This document shows, piece after piece, positions 41,460 to 49,802 of a DNA stretch of 64,000 bases. The DNA is taken from positions 1 to 64,000 of the forward strand of contig NZ_CAJAXH010000216.1 in the NCBI RefSeq assembly GCF_903946935.1, read 5' to 3'. Both the position numbers and the translations under genes were made by a program. Under the pieces are notes generated by a model. That model searched no databases. It was not told where the DNA came from and saw only the letters and a program-made list of their open reading frames with translations. Source of the DNA: an uncultured Thiodictyon sp. GTDB taxonomy: Bacteria > Pseudomonadota > Gammaproteobacteria > Chromatiales > Chromatiaceae. How positions within the stretch are numbered: position 1 is the first letter of the stretch; every line of letters begins with the position of its first letter.

Positions 41460-43190
41460 TCAGGTCACCTTGATCTCGATCCGCTCCCCACTGTCGGGAT
41501 CGGCCAGATGGACCGCGCAGGCGATGCAGGGGTCGAATGAGTGGATGGTGCGCAGGATCTCCAGCGGCTGTTTCGCATCGGCCAGTTGGTGATTGTCCGC
41601 CAGCGCGGCCTCGTAGGCGCCAGGCTGGTTGGCGGGGTCGCGGGGGCCGGCGTTCCAGGTGGAGGGGACCACCGCCTGGTAGTTCTCGATCAGGCCCTCC
41701 TTGATGACGATCCAATGACCCAGTGCGCCGCGCGGGGCCTCCATGAAGCCGGCGCCGCGGGCATCGTTCGGCCAGGTGGCGGGGTCCCAGCGCCCCTCGT
41801 TGAAGGTGCGGTCATCGCCCGCCTTGATGTTGGCGATGAGTGCGTCATACCAGCCCTGCATGGCGTCGACCAGAATCTTGGTCTCCAGGGTGCGGGCGGC
41901 GGTGCGCCCCAGGGTGGAGAACAGCGCACGGGGTTCGAGCTTGAGGGTCGATAATGTCGAATCGACAAGCTCCTTGGTCTGGGCATGGCCGGTGGCATAG
42001 AGCATGAGCACCCGCGCGAGCGGTCCGACCTCCATCGCGTGGCCCTTCCAGCGCGGGGCCTTGAGCCAGGTATAGCCGTCGGTGACGTCGAGTTGGGAGT
42101 AGGGCGGTTTGACCCCGCCGCGCCCGTCGTAGTCGAGCGTGGTCTCGCCGGCGTAGGGGTGCAGACCCGCGTCCTTGCCGCCCTGGTAGTCGTACCAGGA
42201 GTGGGAGACGAATTCCTGGATTTGGGAGTCGTCGTGCAGGTCCACCTCGTGGATGGTGCTGAGATCGCGGTTCAAGATCACCCCGCGCGGGAACAGGAAG
42301 CCCGCCGGGTCCATGGTCCCGGTGGCGGGCAGGTCGCCATAGCAGAGGAAGTTGCCGAGCCCCTCGCCGCGCTGGAACCACTCCGGGTAGAAGCTGGCGA
42401 TGGCGAGTGTATCCGGCACATAGACCTGATCCACGAACTGCTGCATGGCGGCGATGACGGTCTGCACCTCGGCAAGCTTCTTGGCGTTGATGGCCGAGTC
42501 CGAATTGAGATCGATGGGGCAGGCCACGCCGCCCACGACGAAGTTGGGGTGGGGGTTCTTGCCGCCGAAGATGGCGTGCAGGCGCGCCGCGTCGCGCTGC
42601 CAGGCCAGCGCCTCCAGATAGTGGGCGACGGCCATCAGGTTGGCCGCGGGCGGCAGCTTGTAGGCCGGGTGGCCCCAATAGCCGTTGGCGAAGATGCCGA
42701 GCTGGCCGGAGTCGACGAAGCCCTTGAGGCGCTTCTGCACATCCCGGAAATAGCCGGGGGAGGACTTGGGCCAGGGGCTGATGGACTGCGCGAGGGTGGA
42801 GGTGGCCTCCGGGCTTGCGCTCAAGCCGCTCACCACGTCCACCCAGTCGAGCGCATGCAGGTGGTAGAAGTGCATCACATGGTCGTGGATAAACTGGGCG
42901 CCGATCATCAGATTGCGGATCAACTGGGCACTGGCCGGCAGCTCGATCAGCAGCGCGTCCTCCACCGCGCGCACCGAGGCCAGGCCGTGTACCAGGGTGC
43001 AGACCCCGCAGATGCGCTGGGCGAAGGCCCAGGCGTTGCGCGGGTCGCGGCCCCTGAGGATGGTCTCGATGCCGCGCACCATGGTGCCTGAGCTGTAGGC
43101 CTGCGCGATCTGGGCGCCCGCCATCTCGACCTCGATGCGCAGGTGGCCCTCGATACGGGTGATGGGGTCGACGACGAGGCGTTCGCTCAT
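41460..43190 (-). CDS. hynL: [NiFe]-hydrogenase large subunit (Isp-type, group 1)
   Basis: The 576-residue catalytic subunit holds the Ni-Fe(CN)2CO site. The L1 motif is RICGVCTLVHGLASV (about 60-74) and the L2 motif is DPCIACAVH (about 553-561); together they give the four Cys ligands. The 15 residues after the L2 His are the tail removed by the maturation protease, whose gene lies upstream at 46333-46821. HynL oxidises or evolves H2 together with HynS. The gene is the last of the hynS-isp1-isp2-hynL operon and overlaps isp2 by 4 bases (ATGA). The operon order is the one known from Chromatiaceae such as Thiocapsa. Confidence 0.94.
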   Translation of the reverse strand: MSERLVVDPITRIEGHLRIEVEMAGAQIAQAYSSGTMVRGIETILRGRDPRNAWAFAQRICGVCTLVHGLASVRAVEDALLIELPASAQLIRNLMIGAQFIHDHVMHFYHLHALDWVDVVSGLSASPEATSTLAQSISPWPKSSPGYFRDVQKRLKGFVDSGQLGIFANGYWGHPAYKLPPAANLMAVAHYLEALAWQRDAARLHAIFGGKNPHPNFVVGGVACPIDLNSDSAINAKKLAEVQTVIAAMQQFVDQVYVPDTLAIASFYPEWFQRGEGLGNFLCYGDLPATGTMDPAGFLFPRGVILNRDLSTIHEVDLHDDSQIQEFVSHSWYDYQGGKDAGLHPYAGETTLDYDGRGGVKPPYSQLDVTDGYTWLKAPRWKGHAMEVGPLARVLMLYATGHAQTKELVDSTLSTLKLEPRALFSTLGRTAARTLETKILVDAMQGWYDALIANIKAGDDRTFNEGRWDPATWPNDARGAGFMEAPRGALGHWIVIKEGLIENYQAVVPSTWNAGPRDPANQPGAYEAALADNHQLADAKQPLEILRTIHSFDPCIACAVHLADPDSGERIEIKVT

Positions 43191-44464
43191 GATGGACTCT
43201 CTTCTTTATCGACCAGGTGCTCGGCGATCAACTCGGTGAGACCGATCACCGGGATGTCCATGTTGAAGTGCTCCAGACCCTCCTCGAGCTGGGTCCGGCA
43301 GGAGGCGCAGATGGTCACCATCCGCGCCGGTTCCACCTCCTCGATCTGCGCCTTCTTACGCTTGAAGGCGGCGAGTTTGAGCCCCTCCGCCCGCTCGTTG
43401 GAACTCACCCCGCCGCCCGCGCCACAACACCACTGGAAGCGGCCGTGCTCCTTCAACTCGACAAAGTTCTCGGCCACCAGGTCGATCAGGTGGCGCTGCT
43501 CGTCGATGACGCCGCTCTTGCGCGCCAGGTTGCAGGGGTCGTGCATGGACAGCCGGTCCAGTTCCTTGCCCGCGGTCTTGATGCGGCCCGCGGCGCGCAG
43601 TTGGTCCAGCACCTCGACGATGTGGAAGACCTTGAACGGGTAGGATTTGCCGATCAGGTTCGGACCCTCCCAGCGGATGGCGGTGTAGGCGTGACCGCAC
43701 TCGGGGCTGATGACGTTTTTCACCCCGAGCGCGATGGCCGCGTCCACCACCCGCTGCACCAGGATCGCCGCCACGTCCTTGTTGCCGATCTGGATGCCGG
43801 CGTTGGTCGCCTCGAAGCACTGGGTGCTCAGGGTCCAGGCGACCCCGGCGTGGTCGAAGATGCGTGTAATGGCCTCCAGATACTCGGGGAAGTTGATGAC
43901 CTCCATGGAGGAGAGCATCACCAGATAGTCCACGCCGGCCTGGTCGATCGGTACCGTCAGCCCAGTGCTGGTCTCGACATGGTTGATCTGGACCTGGAGC
44001 GTCTTCCACTGGAGCCCCATCGGGCTGCCGGTCTGGACCGCCCGTACCGCGGCGCCGATCAGCCCTTCGGGCGCGTGGCCGGAGGCGACCATGCCTTCGC
44101 GCGACTTGCGCACCATCGCCTGGATGTCGTTGCCCACCGGGCAGACCAGCGAGCAGCGTCCGCACATGGAGCAGGAGTCATAGATCAGCTCTTCCCATTG
44201 CGTCAGCATCTCATCCGTGACCTTTTTGTTGAGCCCCAGCAGGCCCTTGAGCCGGCCCATCAGGGTGAACTCGGCGGCCCAGATGCGGCGCAGGGGTTCC
44301 AGCTTGAGGATGGGCGTGTACTTGGGATCGCCGGTTTCCAGGTAGAAGGGGCAGGACTGGGCGCAGATGCCGCAGTGGACGCAACTGGAAAAGAAGGCGG
44401 CGACGGGCCCGTCGATCTCGGCCCGGAAGGCGGCCAGGCCGCGTTCAAGGGTGAAGTCACTCAT
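43187..44464 (-). CDS. isp2: Isp2, heterodisulfide-reductase-like electron transfer protein
   Basis: The frame is read from MSDFTLERGLAAFRAEIDGP (44464), giving 425 residues; the longer frame would run through isp1. It has two 4Fe-4S cluster motifs (CVHCGICAQSCP at about 28-39 and CSMCGRCSLVCP at about 93-104) and two HdrD-like cysteine-rich CCG regions (including PECGHAYTAIRW, HDPCNLARKSGVID and WCCGAGGGVSSNE). It resembles the HdrD/GlpC family and passes electrons between the hydrogenase and the Isp1 cytochrome. It starts 4 bases inside isp1. Confidence 0.92.
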   Translation of the reverse strand: MSDFTLERGLAAFRAEIDGPVAAFFSSCVHCGICAQSCPFYLETGDPKYTPILKLEPLRRIWAAEFTLMGRLKGLLGLNKKVTDEMLTQWEELIYDSCSMCGRCSLVCPVGNDIQAMVRKSREGMVASGHAPEGLIGAAVRAVQTGSPMGLQWKTLQVQINHVETSTGLTVPIDQAGVDYLVMLSSMEVINFPEYLEAITRIFDHAGVAWTLSTQCFEATNAGIQIGNKDVAAILVQRVVDAAIALGVKNVISPECGHAYTAIRWEGPNLIGKSYPFKVFHIVEVLDQLRAAGRIKTAGKELDRLSMHDPCNLARKSGVIDEQRHLIDLVAENFVELKEHGRFQWCCGAGGGVSSNERAEGLKLAAFKRKKAQIEEVEPARMVTICASCRTQLEEGLEHFNMDIPVIGLTELIAEHLVDKEESPS

Positions 44465-45123
44465 GATTGGACTCCCCGGCGGCCGAAGCTGGCCCCGTTG
44501 TACCAACGCGCGATAAATGCAGTGAAGATGTGCGTGAGCTTGGTGAAGGGTAGAACGATCAGCAGCACCTCGGCGCACAGGATGTGCAGGCCCAGTGCCA
44601 GCGGATAGGGGGTGACGATCCGGTTGTAGGCCAGGTAGCCGGAGAGCGCCACCAGGAAGACCACCGCCCACAGCAGATAGTCCTCCACCGTGCTGATGCG
44701 CCGCTTCACCGGGTGGGTGAGGCGATGGACCAGGGTCGCGACCAGGGCGACCAGGGTGACGGCGGTGATCAGATCGACCGCCGGGTTGGGCAGACCCGGC
44801 CAGGACAGGCCTAACAGGCTCTTGATCAGCGCGATGTGTGGGATGAAGAACAGCAACGTCACGATGAACCCGAGGTGCCAGAGCCACCCCACCACCACGT
44901 TGAAGGGTGCGCGCTTGATGGTACCCGGGTCCGCGATGGTGCGGCTGAGGACGGTGCGCAGGCCCGGCAGCCATTCACCCGCGCGGGGTTCCGAGTAGTT
45001 GTGCTTGCGCCCCATGACCAGGATCTCCAGGAGGCGCGCGGCCAGCCCCAAGGCACAGATGCCGATCGCTAAGGTGAACAGCGGGCCCTTGGTGAGCAAC
45101 AAAAAGTCCATCGGGTCGATCAT
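44461..45123 (-). CDS. isp1: Isp1, NarI-like cytochrome b membrane subunit
   Basis: The frame is read from MIDPMDFLLLTKGPLFTLAI (45123), giving 220 residues. Five hydrophobic helices and histidines in GWLWHLGFIVTLLFF, FFIPHIALIK, VHRLTHPVKRR and GLHILCAEVLL fit a dihaem cytochrome b of the NarI/HdrE type. It anchors the hydrogenase and links it to the quinone pool or a thiol/disulfide couple. Its start overlaps the hynS stop by 4 bases. Confidence 0.9.
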   Translation of the reverse strand: MIDPMDFLLLTKGPLFTLAIGICALGLAARLLEILVMGRKHNYSEPRAGEWLPGLRTVLSRTIADPGTIKRAPFNVVVGWLWHLGFIVTLLFFIPHIALIKSLLGLSWPGLPNPAVDLITAVTLVALVATLVHRLTHPVKRRISTVEDYLLWAVVFLVALSGYLAYNRIVTPYPLALGLHILCAEVLLIVLPFTKLTHIFTAFIARWYNGASFGRRGVQS

Positions 45124-46220
45124 AGTTTTTGCTCCAATTCGTCGACCGTAACGGGCTGGCGGTCGGCCGCGTCGGCCCTGACCCGTTGCTTGGCCTTGGT
45201 CGCCACCACGCCGCCGATCGCGGCACCGGCCGCGCCGGCCGCCAGCAGGGCCTGCTTGGGCACGCCGGTCGGCACCGACAGCGGCGTATAGAAGCCGCCG
45301 GCGTCCCAGAAATGGGGTTCGGAGCAGCCCAGGCAGGGGTGCCCGGCCTCGATCGGCCAACTGGTGCCCGAGTTCCAGCGCATAGTGGCGCAGGCGTTGT
45401 AGGTGCTGGGGCCCTTGCAACCCAGCCGGTACAGACACCAGCCGGCGCGCGCGCCCGCGTCGTCGAAGGTCTCGGCGAACAGGCCCTTGTCATAGAAGGG
45501 GCGGCGATAACAGCGGTCGTGGATGGACTGGCCGAAGAAGGCCAGCGGGCGGTGGTATTGGTCCAGTTCCGGCAGCCGGCCGAAGGTCAGGTAATGCACG
45601 AGTACGCCGGTGATCACCATGGGCACGGGCGGGCAGCCGGAGACATTGACCACCGGCTTGTCCTTCACCACGTCCATCACCGAAACCGCCCCGGTGGGAT
45701 TGGGGTCGGCGCCCGGCAGGCCCCCGAAGGCGGCGCAGGTGCCGACCGCGACCACCGCCGCCGCCCCCTGGACGGCCTCCATCAACATGGCGTAGTTGCT
45801 GACGCCGGCGATGGTGGAATAGCCGGGGTTGGAGTCTGCGCCCGGCAGCGAGCCATCGACGATCAACAGATACTTGCCGTGGTTCTCCTGCATCGCCTGT
45901 TCGCGGGCGGCCTCGGCGGCGGTGCCGGCGGCGGCCTGGAGGGTGTGGTGATAGTCGAGCGAGATCGTCCCCAGGATCAGGTCCTCGATGGTCGGGGAAT
46001 GGCTCCGGGTCAGTGACTCGGTGCAGCCGGTGCATTCCTGGAAGGAGAGCCAGATCACGCTGGGGCGGCGCGCCGCCTCCAGGGCCGCCGCAATGGCCGG
46101 GACCGCGCCCGGCGGCAGCGCCATGAGCGAGGCGATGGCTGCGCAATAGTTGAGGAAACTGCGTCGCGAGATGCCGTGCTCGCGCAGTCGCTCACCCAGA
46201 CTCGTATCTTTGACTGACAT
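45120..46220 (-). CDS. hynS: [NiFe]-hydrogenase small subunit, Tat-exported
   Basis: The 366-residue protein has a twin-arginine signal SRRSFLNYCAAIASLMALPP (residues 18-37). Fe-S ligands are visible in FQECTGCTESLTRSHSPT (proximal), VGTCAAFGG, VSGCPPVP, HDRCYRR (distal His/Cys), GWCLYRLGCKGP and PCLGCSEPHFWD. A C-terminal hydrophobic helix (about 315-340) anchors it in the membrane. The strong GAGGGGGG ribosome-binding site precedes the ATG. It transfers electrons from HynL and carries the heterodimer across the membrane. It is the first gene of the operon. Confidence 0.94.
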   Translation of the reverse strand: MSVKDTSLGERLREHGISRRSFLNYCAAIASLMALPPGAVPAIAAALEAARRPSVIWLSFQECTGCTESLTRSHSPTIEDLILGTISLDYHHTLQAAAGTAAEAAREQAMQENHGKYLLIVDGSLPGADSNPGYSTIAGVSNYAMLMEAVQGAAAVVAVGTCAAFGGLPGADPNPTGAVSVMDVVKDKPVVNVSGCPPVPMVITGVLVHYLTFGRLPELDQYHRPLAFFGQSIHDRCYRRPFYDKGLFAETFDDAGARAGWCLYRLGCKGPSTYNACATMRWNSGTSWPIEAGHPCLGCSEPHFWDAGGFYTPLSVPTGVPKQALLAAGAAGAAIGGVVATKAKQRVRADAADRQPVTVDELEQKL

Positions 46221-46332
46221 GGTCCCCCCTCAATCAGGCTGATCAGGACGGTTGCCCGGCGCCAGCGTCAGGCGGTCGTCGAATGCTTGGGAATATTAGC
46301 GCTTTTTTCTGGACGCGAGCGGTTTTATGGGG

Positions 46333-46821
46333 TCAGCGTTGGGCGCCGTCTTGCGCATCCCAACGTGTGAGCAGTGTGCGCACCTGCGCCATGGCTACCG
46401 GGACCGCCGCAGCGACCGCCGGGCTGAGTCCGTCGCCCCAGTCGATCACCGCGGGCTCGATGCCGATCAGTGCGCGGCGCGCGGGCAGGCGCTCGGTGAG
46501 CCGCACCATGTCCATCAGGTCGGCCAGGCTGACCTCGTGTACGCTGGTGGCGGGCCGACTCACCTGGCGGTCCATCGCCTCGCCCTCGAAGACCCGCACG
46601 CGGCCGGGGGCCTCGCCCATGGCGGCGGCGTCGACCACGATCAGGCGGTCGCACGCCTCGATGGGCGGGGCCAGGGTAAAGCTCAGGGTCCCGCCGTCGA
46701 TGAAGCGCAGCGGGGCGGCGGGGTCGGTCTCGGACTCCAGTCGCGCCACCACCGTGGGTCCAGCGCCGTCATCGGTCAGCAGCACGTTGCCGAGTCCAAG
46801 GATCAGGGTGGTCTGGGTCAT
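46333..46821 (-). CDS. hynD: hydrogenase maturation endopeptidase
   Basis: The frame is read from MTQTTLILGLGNVLLTDDGA, giving 162 residues. G-L-G-N-x-L-x-x-D-D-G-x-G is the HybD/HyaD/HupD signature; the Asp of this motif and the later segments IEPAVIDWGDGLSP and VVDAAAMG complete the Ni-sensing site. It removes the C-terminal peptide of HynL after nickel insertion. It lies upstream of hynS on the same strand (112-base gap) and is divergent from hypC. Confidence 0.88.
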   Translation of the reverse strand: MTQTTLILGLGNVLLTDDGAGPTVVARLESETDPAAPLRFIDGGTLSFTLAPPIEACDRLIVVDAAAMGEAPGRVRVFEGEAMDRQVSRPATSVHEVSLADLMDMVRLTERLPARRALIGIEPAVIDWGDGLSPAVAAAVPVAMAQVRTLLTRWDAQDGAQR

Positions 46822-46932
46822 CGGGCCGCTCGAGTCGTCAACAATGTTGGTCGCGAGGCAAGTCCTGCCTTGCCCCGCGCGGCCCCGGCGCCTAATCTGT
46901 AGCGCTATGCCAGGGTTCGGAGTGTTCTTATC

Positions 46933-47181
46933 GTGTGTCTCGGCATCCCAATGCAGATCCAGTCGATCGACGGCTTCCTTGCCCGCTGTACCGCCAAGGG
47001 CGCCGAGCGTGAGGTCAACCTGTTCATGCTCCAGCACGCGCTGCCGGCCGTCGGCGACCATGTGGTCGTCCAACTGGGCTACGCCATCGAGTGCGTCAGC
47101 GCCCAAGACGCGGCCGCCGCCTGGGCCATCTACGACGAGATGCTGGCCGCCGACGGCGGTGGCCAACAGGCAACTCTATGA
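46933..47181 (+). CDS. hypC: hydrogenase assembly chaperone HypC
   Basis: The 82-residue protein has a GTG start and begins MCLGIPMQIQSIDG; the essential Cys2 and the CxGIPxxI motif define HypC/HupF. It carries the Fe(CN)2CO precursor with HypD to the large subunit. No other hyp genes are in the window, so it is separated from hypABDEF or is an operon-specific copy for this hydrogenase. It faces away from the protease gene and converges on the gene at 47193. Confidence 0.92.
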   Translation: MCLGIPMQIQSIDGFLARCTAKGAEREVNLFMLQHALPAVGDHVVVQLGYAIECVSAQDAAAAWAIYDEMLAADGGGQQATL

Positions 47182-47192
47182 TTTTGAAATAA

Positions 47193-47678
47193 TTAACCCT
47201 GAGCGAAAAACGCATTCGCGATGGCATACTGACGCCCGACCTCGCTCTCTTCGGTCAACTCATCGGATTCCATCATTGCGCAATTGATCGCCATGCGTGC
47301 CTGCACCGCGGCCCGCCAGGCGCGGTTCTGCCGCTCGGTCTTGTTGTCCGCTGGGGGCGTCTCCGGTGTCGACTCGGGCGCCAGGGCGGCGGTGGCGGCG
47401 GCGGCGACGAAGTGATCGGCCTGAGCCAACCAATCCGTGTCCTTGCCGCACTGGGTGTAGGTCCTGATCGCATAGCCCCGGGCGGCCTTGAAGGCGTCTT
47501 CGAGCTCACCCGCGGTGGGGTCCTCGCGCAGTGCAGTCGCGATGGCGCGGTTGACGCGCTCGTCGTTGCAGAGGTGCGCAACGCCCTGGGCGAAGCGGGC
47601 GCCGAGCCGCCGCTGTTGCTCGGCGGTGAGCGACTGGAGGGCATCGCGCAGTTCGTGATCGTTCTGGATCATGGTCAT
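47193..47678 (-). CDS. hypothetical protein beside the hydrogenase genes
   Basis: The 161-residue helical protein starts MTMIQNDHELRDALQSLTAE after a GGAG site. It contains NDERVNRAIATALRED and an Ala/Thr-rich stretch (about 88-108). It has no membrane segment or metal motif. I do not recognise a family. It ends 11 bases from the hypC stop (convergent). A hydrogenase-related role is only suggested by position. Confidence 0.6.
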   Translation of the reverse strand: MTMIQNDHELRDALQSLTAEQQRRLGARFAQGVAHLCNDERVNRAIATALREDPTAGELEDAFKAARGYAIRTYTQCGKDTDWLAQADHFVAAAATAALAPESTPETPPADNKTERQNRAWRAAVQARMAINCAMMESDELTEESEVGRQYAIANAFFAQG

Positions 47679-47915
47679 GAGACGGGCTCCTCAAACCTGC
47701 TGGTGACAGATCGGGCACTCGGCACCGGGAAGCGCGCCCCAGGCCGTCGCCAGAATATCAGCAAATGCCAATGTGCGCAGCACCGACCTGGCTTACCCGA
47801 CCCCCAGCGTCGGGCGACAGCGCCCCCCGCTTGCCCGTCACCCGCGCCGGGCATAAGATCGCAGCCAGAGCCGGCACGGCCGGTTGACCTTTCTATCCGT
47901 TCATCGGTGATCAGC

Positions 47916-48353
47916 ATGACGGCCGCCAGATACGAAACAGACGTGGTTGCCTGGTCGAATGAGCAGGCACGCTTGATCCGTGCGGGACACTTCGACCAAC
48001 TCGACCTTGAGCACATTGCCGAGGAAATAGAGGACGTGGGCAAGAGCGAACAACGGGAACTCGCCACCCGCATGGCGGTCTTGATTGCCCACCTGCTGAA
48101 ATGGCAGTATCAGCCGGGACGCCAAAGCGCCAGTTGGCAGCGCACCATCAAAGAGCAACGGCGGGCGCTCGCCTTTCATCTGAAACAGGTCCCCAGCCTG
48201 AAGCCCAAGCTTGCCGATCCCGAGTGGCAAGAGGCGATTTGGGCCGATGCGGTCACGCTCGCCATCAATGAGACCGGCATGGGCGGGTTTCCTGACCAGT
48301 GCCCTTGGGCAGTGGCAGATATCCTTGCGCAGGAGTGGCTCCCTGCGGGTTGA
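47916..48353 (+). CDS. DUF29 family protein
   Basis: The frame is read from the ATG at 47916 (MTAARYETDVVAWSNEQARL), giving 145 residues. The line Y-x-x-D-x-x-x-W-x-x-x-Q-A-x-x-L-R, the DLEHIAEEIEDVGKSEQREL helix and the LLKWQYQPGRQSASWQRTI segment match DUF29, common in cyanobacteria and purple bacteria; the function is unknown. The longer open frame (from 47412) is non-homologous. It stands alone. Confidence 0.85.
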   Translation: MTAARYETDVVAWSNEQARLIRAGHFDQLDLEHIAEEIEDVGKSEQRELATRMAVLIAHLLKWQYQPGRQSASWQRTIKEQRRALAFHLKQVPSLKPKLADPEWQEAIWADAVTLAINETGMGGFPDQCPWAVADILAQEWLPAG

Positions 48354-48423
48354 GTCGTCGTTACAGCGTCGGTGAGACGCTGCCAGCGGTGATAGGGCGT
48401 TGATCATCCTAGAAAGAGCAGTT

Positions 48424-48554
48424 GTCACGCCAAGGCGCCAAGCTCGCCAAGGCTTTTCAGTGCGTTATGAGCGTTGCGCCATTCACCCGGAGGGTGATCT
48501 GGATAGTGGCTCTACCCGATTGTATTTCTTGGCGAGCTTGGCGCCTTGGCGTGA
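48424..48554. repeat. inverted-repeat-bounded element (family B)
   Basis: The left arm TCACGCCAAGGCGCCAAGCT then CGCCAAG, and the right arm CTTGGCGAGCTTGGCGCCTT then GGCGTGA, enclose about 75 bases. The arms match 36414-36541. It lies in the 412-bp gap after the DUF29 gene. Confidence 0.75.
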
Positions 48555-48575
48555 GCAATTCCCGGGTTTAGGATC

Positions 48576-48780
48576 ATGGTTCCGGCCAGCGGCCAACTTC
48601 TGGAGTCCAAGGCTTTAAGCCTTGGTCTTCTCCAGCCAAGACTGAAGCCTTGGACGGCCTCGATCAAGATTCCGGCCACTTGGGTTCGCCCGGTGCGTAG
48701 TCAGGCCATCTTGGCCTGACACCGTCAGGGCTGGAAGCCCTGACTACGCACGCCGCTGGCCGGGATTATGATCGAGGCCC
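48576..48780. repeat. palindromic repeats: family C copy plus TGCGTAGTCAGG stem
   Basis: A GGAGTCCAAGGCTTTAAGCC / GGCTTGAAGCC-like family C stem (about 48600-48655) is followed by a stem with arms TGCGTAGTCAGG (48695) and CCTGACTACGCA (about 48741-48752). Outer TTCCGGCCA-type flanks are present. It fills the rest of the gap up to the Na/Pi-transporter-like gene; no gene is seen. Confidence 0.65.
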
Positions 48781-49779
48781 CTTGGACGTCGACCCCGGGG
48801 TCGCCGCAACGACGATCGAGGACTCGTCCGCGGTGGGCGGGAATTGGCGAGCGAGTAACGCGGCAATCGGATCGTGAATGACGATATAAATCAGCGCCGC
48901 GCTCAGGTTCAATAACAAAAACGCCCAGGCCGCCTGCAGTGCGGGATCCGGGCTGAGCCGGGCGATCGCGGCCATGACCAGCGGGATATGCAGGTAAAGT
49001 TCAATATAATACAAGAGGATGAAAAGCGCCGCACCGGTGACATTGAAGAGATTCACGAACCGAACCAGTTGACGGGCCGATCCGGTGAGCGCGGCACCGA
49101 GCAACGCCTTGAAGGCGGTCGAGCCCAGCGCGGCGCCATAGGTGACCAGTAAGACCTCCTCGCTCGTCAGAATACCGCCCTTGGCCAGGCCGATCGCCAC
49201 CACCACGACGGCGGTCGAGGATTGCACGATGAATCCCAGCAGGACGCCCACGAAGATGTTCAGTCCATGCCACTCACCGGCCACGGCCAGGACCCGCACG
49301 AACCAGGGCTCCGCGCGCAATGGGCGCACGCCATCCAACATCATCTCGATGCCCAGAAAGATCAGCCCAAGTCCGAACGCGACGCTCAGGATGTTGCGCA
49401 GCCGCTCGTCTTTACTGAAATAGAGCAGGATGGACGACACGCCGACCAGAAAAAAGACCGCCGTCCGGATCTTGAAGGAAACCAGAAAAGGTATGAGACA
49501 ATTGCCGACGCTGAAACCGGTCAGGATGGAAATCGCCTGACTCGCGCTCACGCTACCGACCGAAATGAGGCTCGCCAGCGTGAACATCGCCGCCGATGTA
49601 CTCTGCAGTGCCGCACCGGCGCCGAGTCCCAGTAAAAGCGCCTTCCAGCGCGGCGACATATACCGCGCCGCCAGGTGGAAAAACCGGGGGCCACCAATGC
49701 GCTTGAGTGAATCCGACAGTAGATTGATGCCGGTCAGCAATAACCCGATGCCTAACAATAAGAGTGCCAGCGATAGCAT
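48766..49779 (-). CDS. Na/Pi-cotransporter-II-like membrane protein
   Basis: The frame is read from MLSLALLLLGIGLLLTGINL (49779), giving 337 residues with about eight hydrophobic helices. Two inverted repeat motifs, GAALQSTSAAMFTLASL (about residue 57) and GFIVQSSTAVVVVAIGLA (about 190), are the QSSSA-type signatures of NptA/PNaS transporters. It lacks the C-terminal PhoU-like domain of the YjbB type. It probably couples sodium to phosphate or another anion. Its upstream end abuts the stop of the PHA synthase gene. Confidence 0.82.
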   Translation of the reverse strand: MLSLALLLLGIGLLLTGINLLSDSLKRIGGPRFFHLAARYMSPRWKALLLGLGAGAALQSTSAAMFTLASLISVGSVSASQAISILTGFSVGNCLIPFLVSFKIRTAVFFLVGVSSILLYFSKDERLRNILSVAFGLGLIFLGIEMMLDGVRPLRAEPWFVRVLAVAGEWHGLNIFVGVLLGFIVQSSTAVVVVAIGLAKGGILTSEEVLLVTYGAALGSTAFKALLGAALTGSARQLVRFVNLFNVTGAALFILLYYIELYLHIPLVMAAIARLSPDPALQAAWAFLLLNLSAALIYIVIHDPIAALLARQFPPTADESSIVVAATPGSTSKGPRS

Positions 49780-49802
49780 GCTATTGCTTGCGCCTGCCGT
49801 TC

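Noticed and set aside
43187-44974. N-terminal extension of isp2 to 595 residues
   Set aside because: The extra part is isp1 read in the wrong frame; the real start MSDFTLERG overlaps the isp1 stop.
46221-46332. A sigma-54 promoter before hynS
   Set aside because: No GG/GC pair at the required 10-base spacing was found; the region only shows an AT-rich AATATT and a strong ribosome-binding site.
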